Assembly: GCA_030452365.1 (NCBI GenBank)
Contig: JAKDMK010000102.1
Coordinates: forward strand, 1-7,767
Origin: Nitrococcus sp.
GTDB lineage: Bacteria; Pseudomonadota; Gammaproteobacteria; Nitrococcales; Nitrococcaceae
Reading direction: 5' to 3'
DNA: 7,767 bases
In this document: piece after piece, positions 6,692 to 7,767 of the stretch
How the letters are laid out: the number at the start of each line of letters is the position of its first letter
Numbering within the stretch: position 1 is the stretch's first letter
The notes under the pieces: model-generated
The model's database searches: none
Seen by the model: only the letters and a program-made list of their open reading frames with translations
Told to the model about the DNA's origin: nothing
Translations under genes and position numbers: made by a program

Positions 6692-7767
6692 TCAGCGGCA
6701 GGCTCCTGCTGTGGCACGCCGAGCAGGGCATCGACAAACTCCTCGGCGGTGAAAGGACGTAGATCCTCGACCTGCTCGCCCACGCCGATACACCGAATGG
6801 GGAGGCCGAGATGGTGGGCGATGGCAAAGATCACACCGCCCTTGGCGGTGCCGTCAAGCTTGGTGATGGCAATTCCAGTCACACCCACGGCGTCGTGGAA
6901 TTGGCGGGCTTGAGCGAGTGCGTTCTGGCCCGTGCCCGCATCCACAACCAGGAGCACCTCATGCGGCGCGCCCGAATCTTGTTTACCCAGTACACGCTTT
7001 ATTTTTCGGAGCTCTTCCATGAGGTTGCTCTGCGTGTGCAGGCGCCCGGCGGTATCGGCAATCAACACGCCGGTTCCGCGAGCAAGGGCGGCCTGATGAG
7101 CGTCATAGATCACGGAGGCGGCATCTGAGCCAGTTGGCTGTGCAATCACGGGCACGCGGCTGCGCTCACCCCAGATCGTGAGCTGCTCTACGGCGGCCGC
7201 TCTGAAGGTATCACCGGCCGCCAGCAGCACGTCATAGCCATTGTCACGCAGGCGGCTCCCCAACTTGCCGATGGTGGTCGTCTTGCCCACGCCGTTGACT
7301 CCAACGGTGAGTATGACGTAGGGCCGCGTGTCGAATGCAAACGGTTGTGCGCAGGGCGCAAGCATCGCGATCATAGCCTCGCGCAGTGCGCTTTGCAGTG
7401 CCGCCGCGTCGGCGAGCTGATTACGCAGCACTCGCTCGGTCAGGCTGTCGATGATGTGCTGGGTTGCCTCTATGCCGACGTCGGCCATGAGCAGCAACGT
7501 TTCCAGCTCTTCGAGCAGCTCCTCGTCGATCGCCTTGGGGCCGAGCAACAGTGTGGAAAATCCGCTGCCGGTCTTGCGCAACCCCGAGCGCAAGCGGATG
7601 AGCCAGCCACCGCGCACTGTCTCTTCATCATGCACGGCCTGGCGGGGCTCGATTTGTTCGGCTGAATCGGCTGCCTCTACAGGGCGCCGTTCGATCTGTG
7701 CGTCCGAATCGGCTGCCTCTAGCGGACGCGGCTCGACCGGTTCGGGCGAATCGGCCGCCTCTACCTG
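6688..7767 (-). CDS. ftsY: Signal recognition particle receptor FtsY (5' partial)
   Basis: The visible 359 residues run from the window edge; the frame is open there, so the start lies outside. A GTG at 7635 is in frame, but I read it as an internal valine because an acidic, repeat-containing stretch continues upstream in the same frame, as expected for the FtsY A domain. Counting from the first codon at 7767: A-domain repeats at 2-43, the N domain from about 60 to 140 (SGFSTLLLG, then DEELLEELETLLLMADVG), then the G domain with GVNGVGKT (156-163), DTFRAAA (186-192), DTAGR (238-242), TKLDG (302-306), GGVIF and GVGE (328-331). All GTPase motifs are intact. FtsY docks SRP-ribosome complexes at the inner membrane by pairing its GTPase with that of Ffh, delivering membrane proteins to SecYEG or YidC. 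The stop overlaps the ftsE start by 4 bases. Confidence 0.97.
   Translation of the reverse strand, partial: QVEAADSPEPVEPRPLEAADSDAQIERRPVEAADSAEQIEPRQAVHDEETVRGGWLIRLRSGLRKTGSGFSTLLLGPKAIDEELLEELETLLLMADVGIEATQHIIDSLTERVLRNQLADAAALQSALREAMIAMLAPCAQPFAFDTRPYVILTVGVNGVGKTTTIGKLGSRLRDNGYDVLLAAGDTFRAAAVEQLTIWGERSRVPVIAQPTGSDAASVIYDAHQAALARGTGVLIADTAGRLHTQSNLMEELRKIKRVLGKQDSGAPHEVLLVVDAGTGQNALAQARQFHDAVGVTGIAITKLDGTAKGGVIFAIAHHLGLPIRCIGVGEQVEDLRPFTAEEFVDALLGVPQQEPAAE
7639..7764 (-). repeat. Three 42-base tandem repeats in the FtsY acidic N-terminal domain
   Basis: Three in-frame units of 14 codons follow each other: VEAADSPEPVEPRP (7764-7723), LEAADSDAQIERRP (7722-7681) and VEAADSAEQIEPRQ (7680-7639). 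The first six residues are nearly invariant ([V/L]EAADS), with E and R conserved near the end. At the DNA level the first 18 bases of the units differ at only a few positions. The residue before unit 1 is Q, like the end of unit 3, so further copies may lie outside the window. Confidence 0.9.

Noticed and set aside
7633..7635. GTG as the ftsY start, giving a 315-residue protein
   Set aside because: The same frame continues upstream with a regular acidic repeat of coding character, so the start is outside the window.

Overview
The window comes from a proteobacterium of the gamma/beta type (an Acidithiobacillus-like lineage is also possible). The clues are the order ftsY-ftsE-ftsX-rpoH, an RpoH with the family box, promoter-like sites matching the sigma-E and sigma-32 consensus, and a Pel exopolysaccharide operon. 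I cannot name a genus from sequence alone. No RNA gene, CRISPR array, insertion sequence or attachment site was seen.

Left part (1-3739, + strand): the last three genes of a pel operon. These are pelE (5' end outside the window), pelF (cytosolic glycosyltransferase) and pelG (multi-spanning inner-membrane transporter). They are packed with a 4-base overlap and a 2-base gap, and end at a strong stem-loop at 3766-3802. Together they encode the polymerisation and inner-membrane export part of the Pel machinery. The modification and outer-membrane parts (pelA, pelB, pelC) and the c-di-GMP receptor (pelD) should lie to the left.

Right part (3832-7767, - strand): ftsY (5' end outside the window), ftsE and ftsX form a tightly overlapping cell-division and protein-targeting operon, followed by rpoH, the heat-shock sigma factor. 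The two blocks converge on the terminator. About 340 bases separate ftsX from rpoH. They hold no convincing gene, but carry two good promoter matches facing rpoH. One is sigma-E-like (GGAACTT, 16 bases, TCAAA) and lies close to the gene. The other is sigma-32-like (CTTGAA, 14 bases, CCCCATATT) and lies about 235 bases upstream. If real, rpoH would be induced by envelope stress and by its own product.

The pel block looks lower in G+C than the fts/rpoH block in the lines I hand-counted. This would fit separate histories, but it is not a full computation. The window is mostly known gene families. The parts most worth checking are the rpoH control region, including a start-stop mini-ORF, and a 14-residue tandem repeat in the acidic N-terminal part of FtsY.
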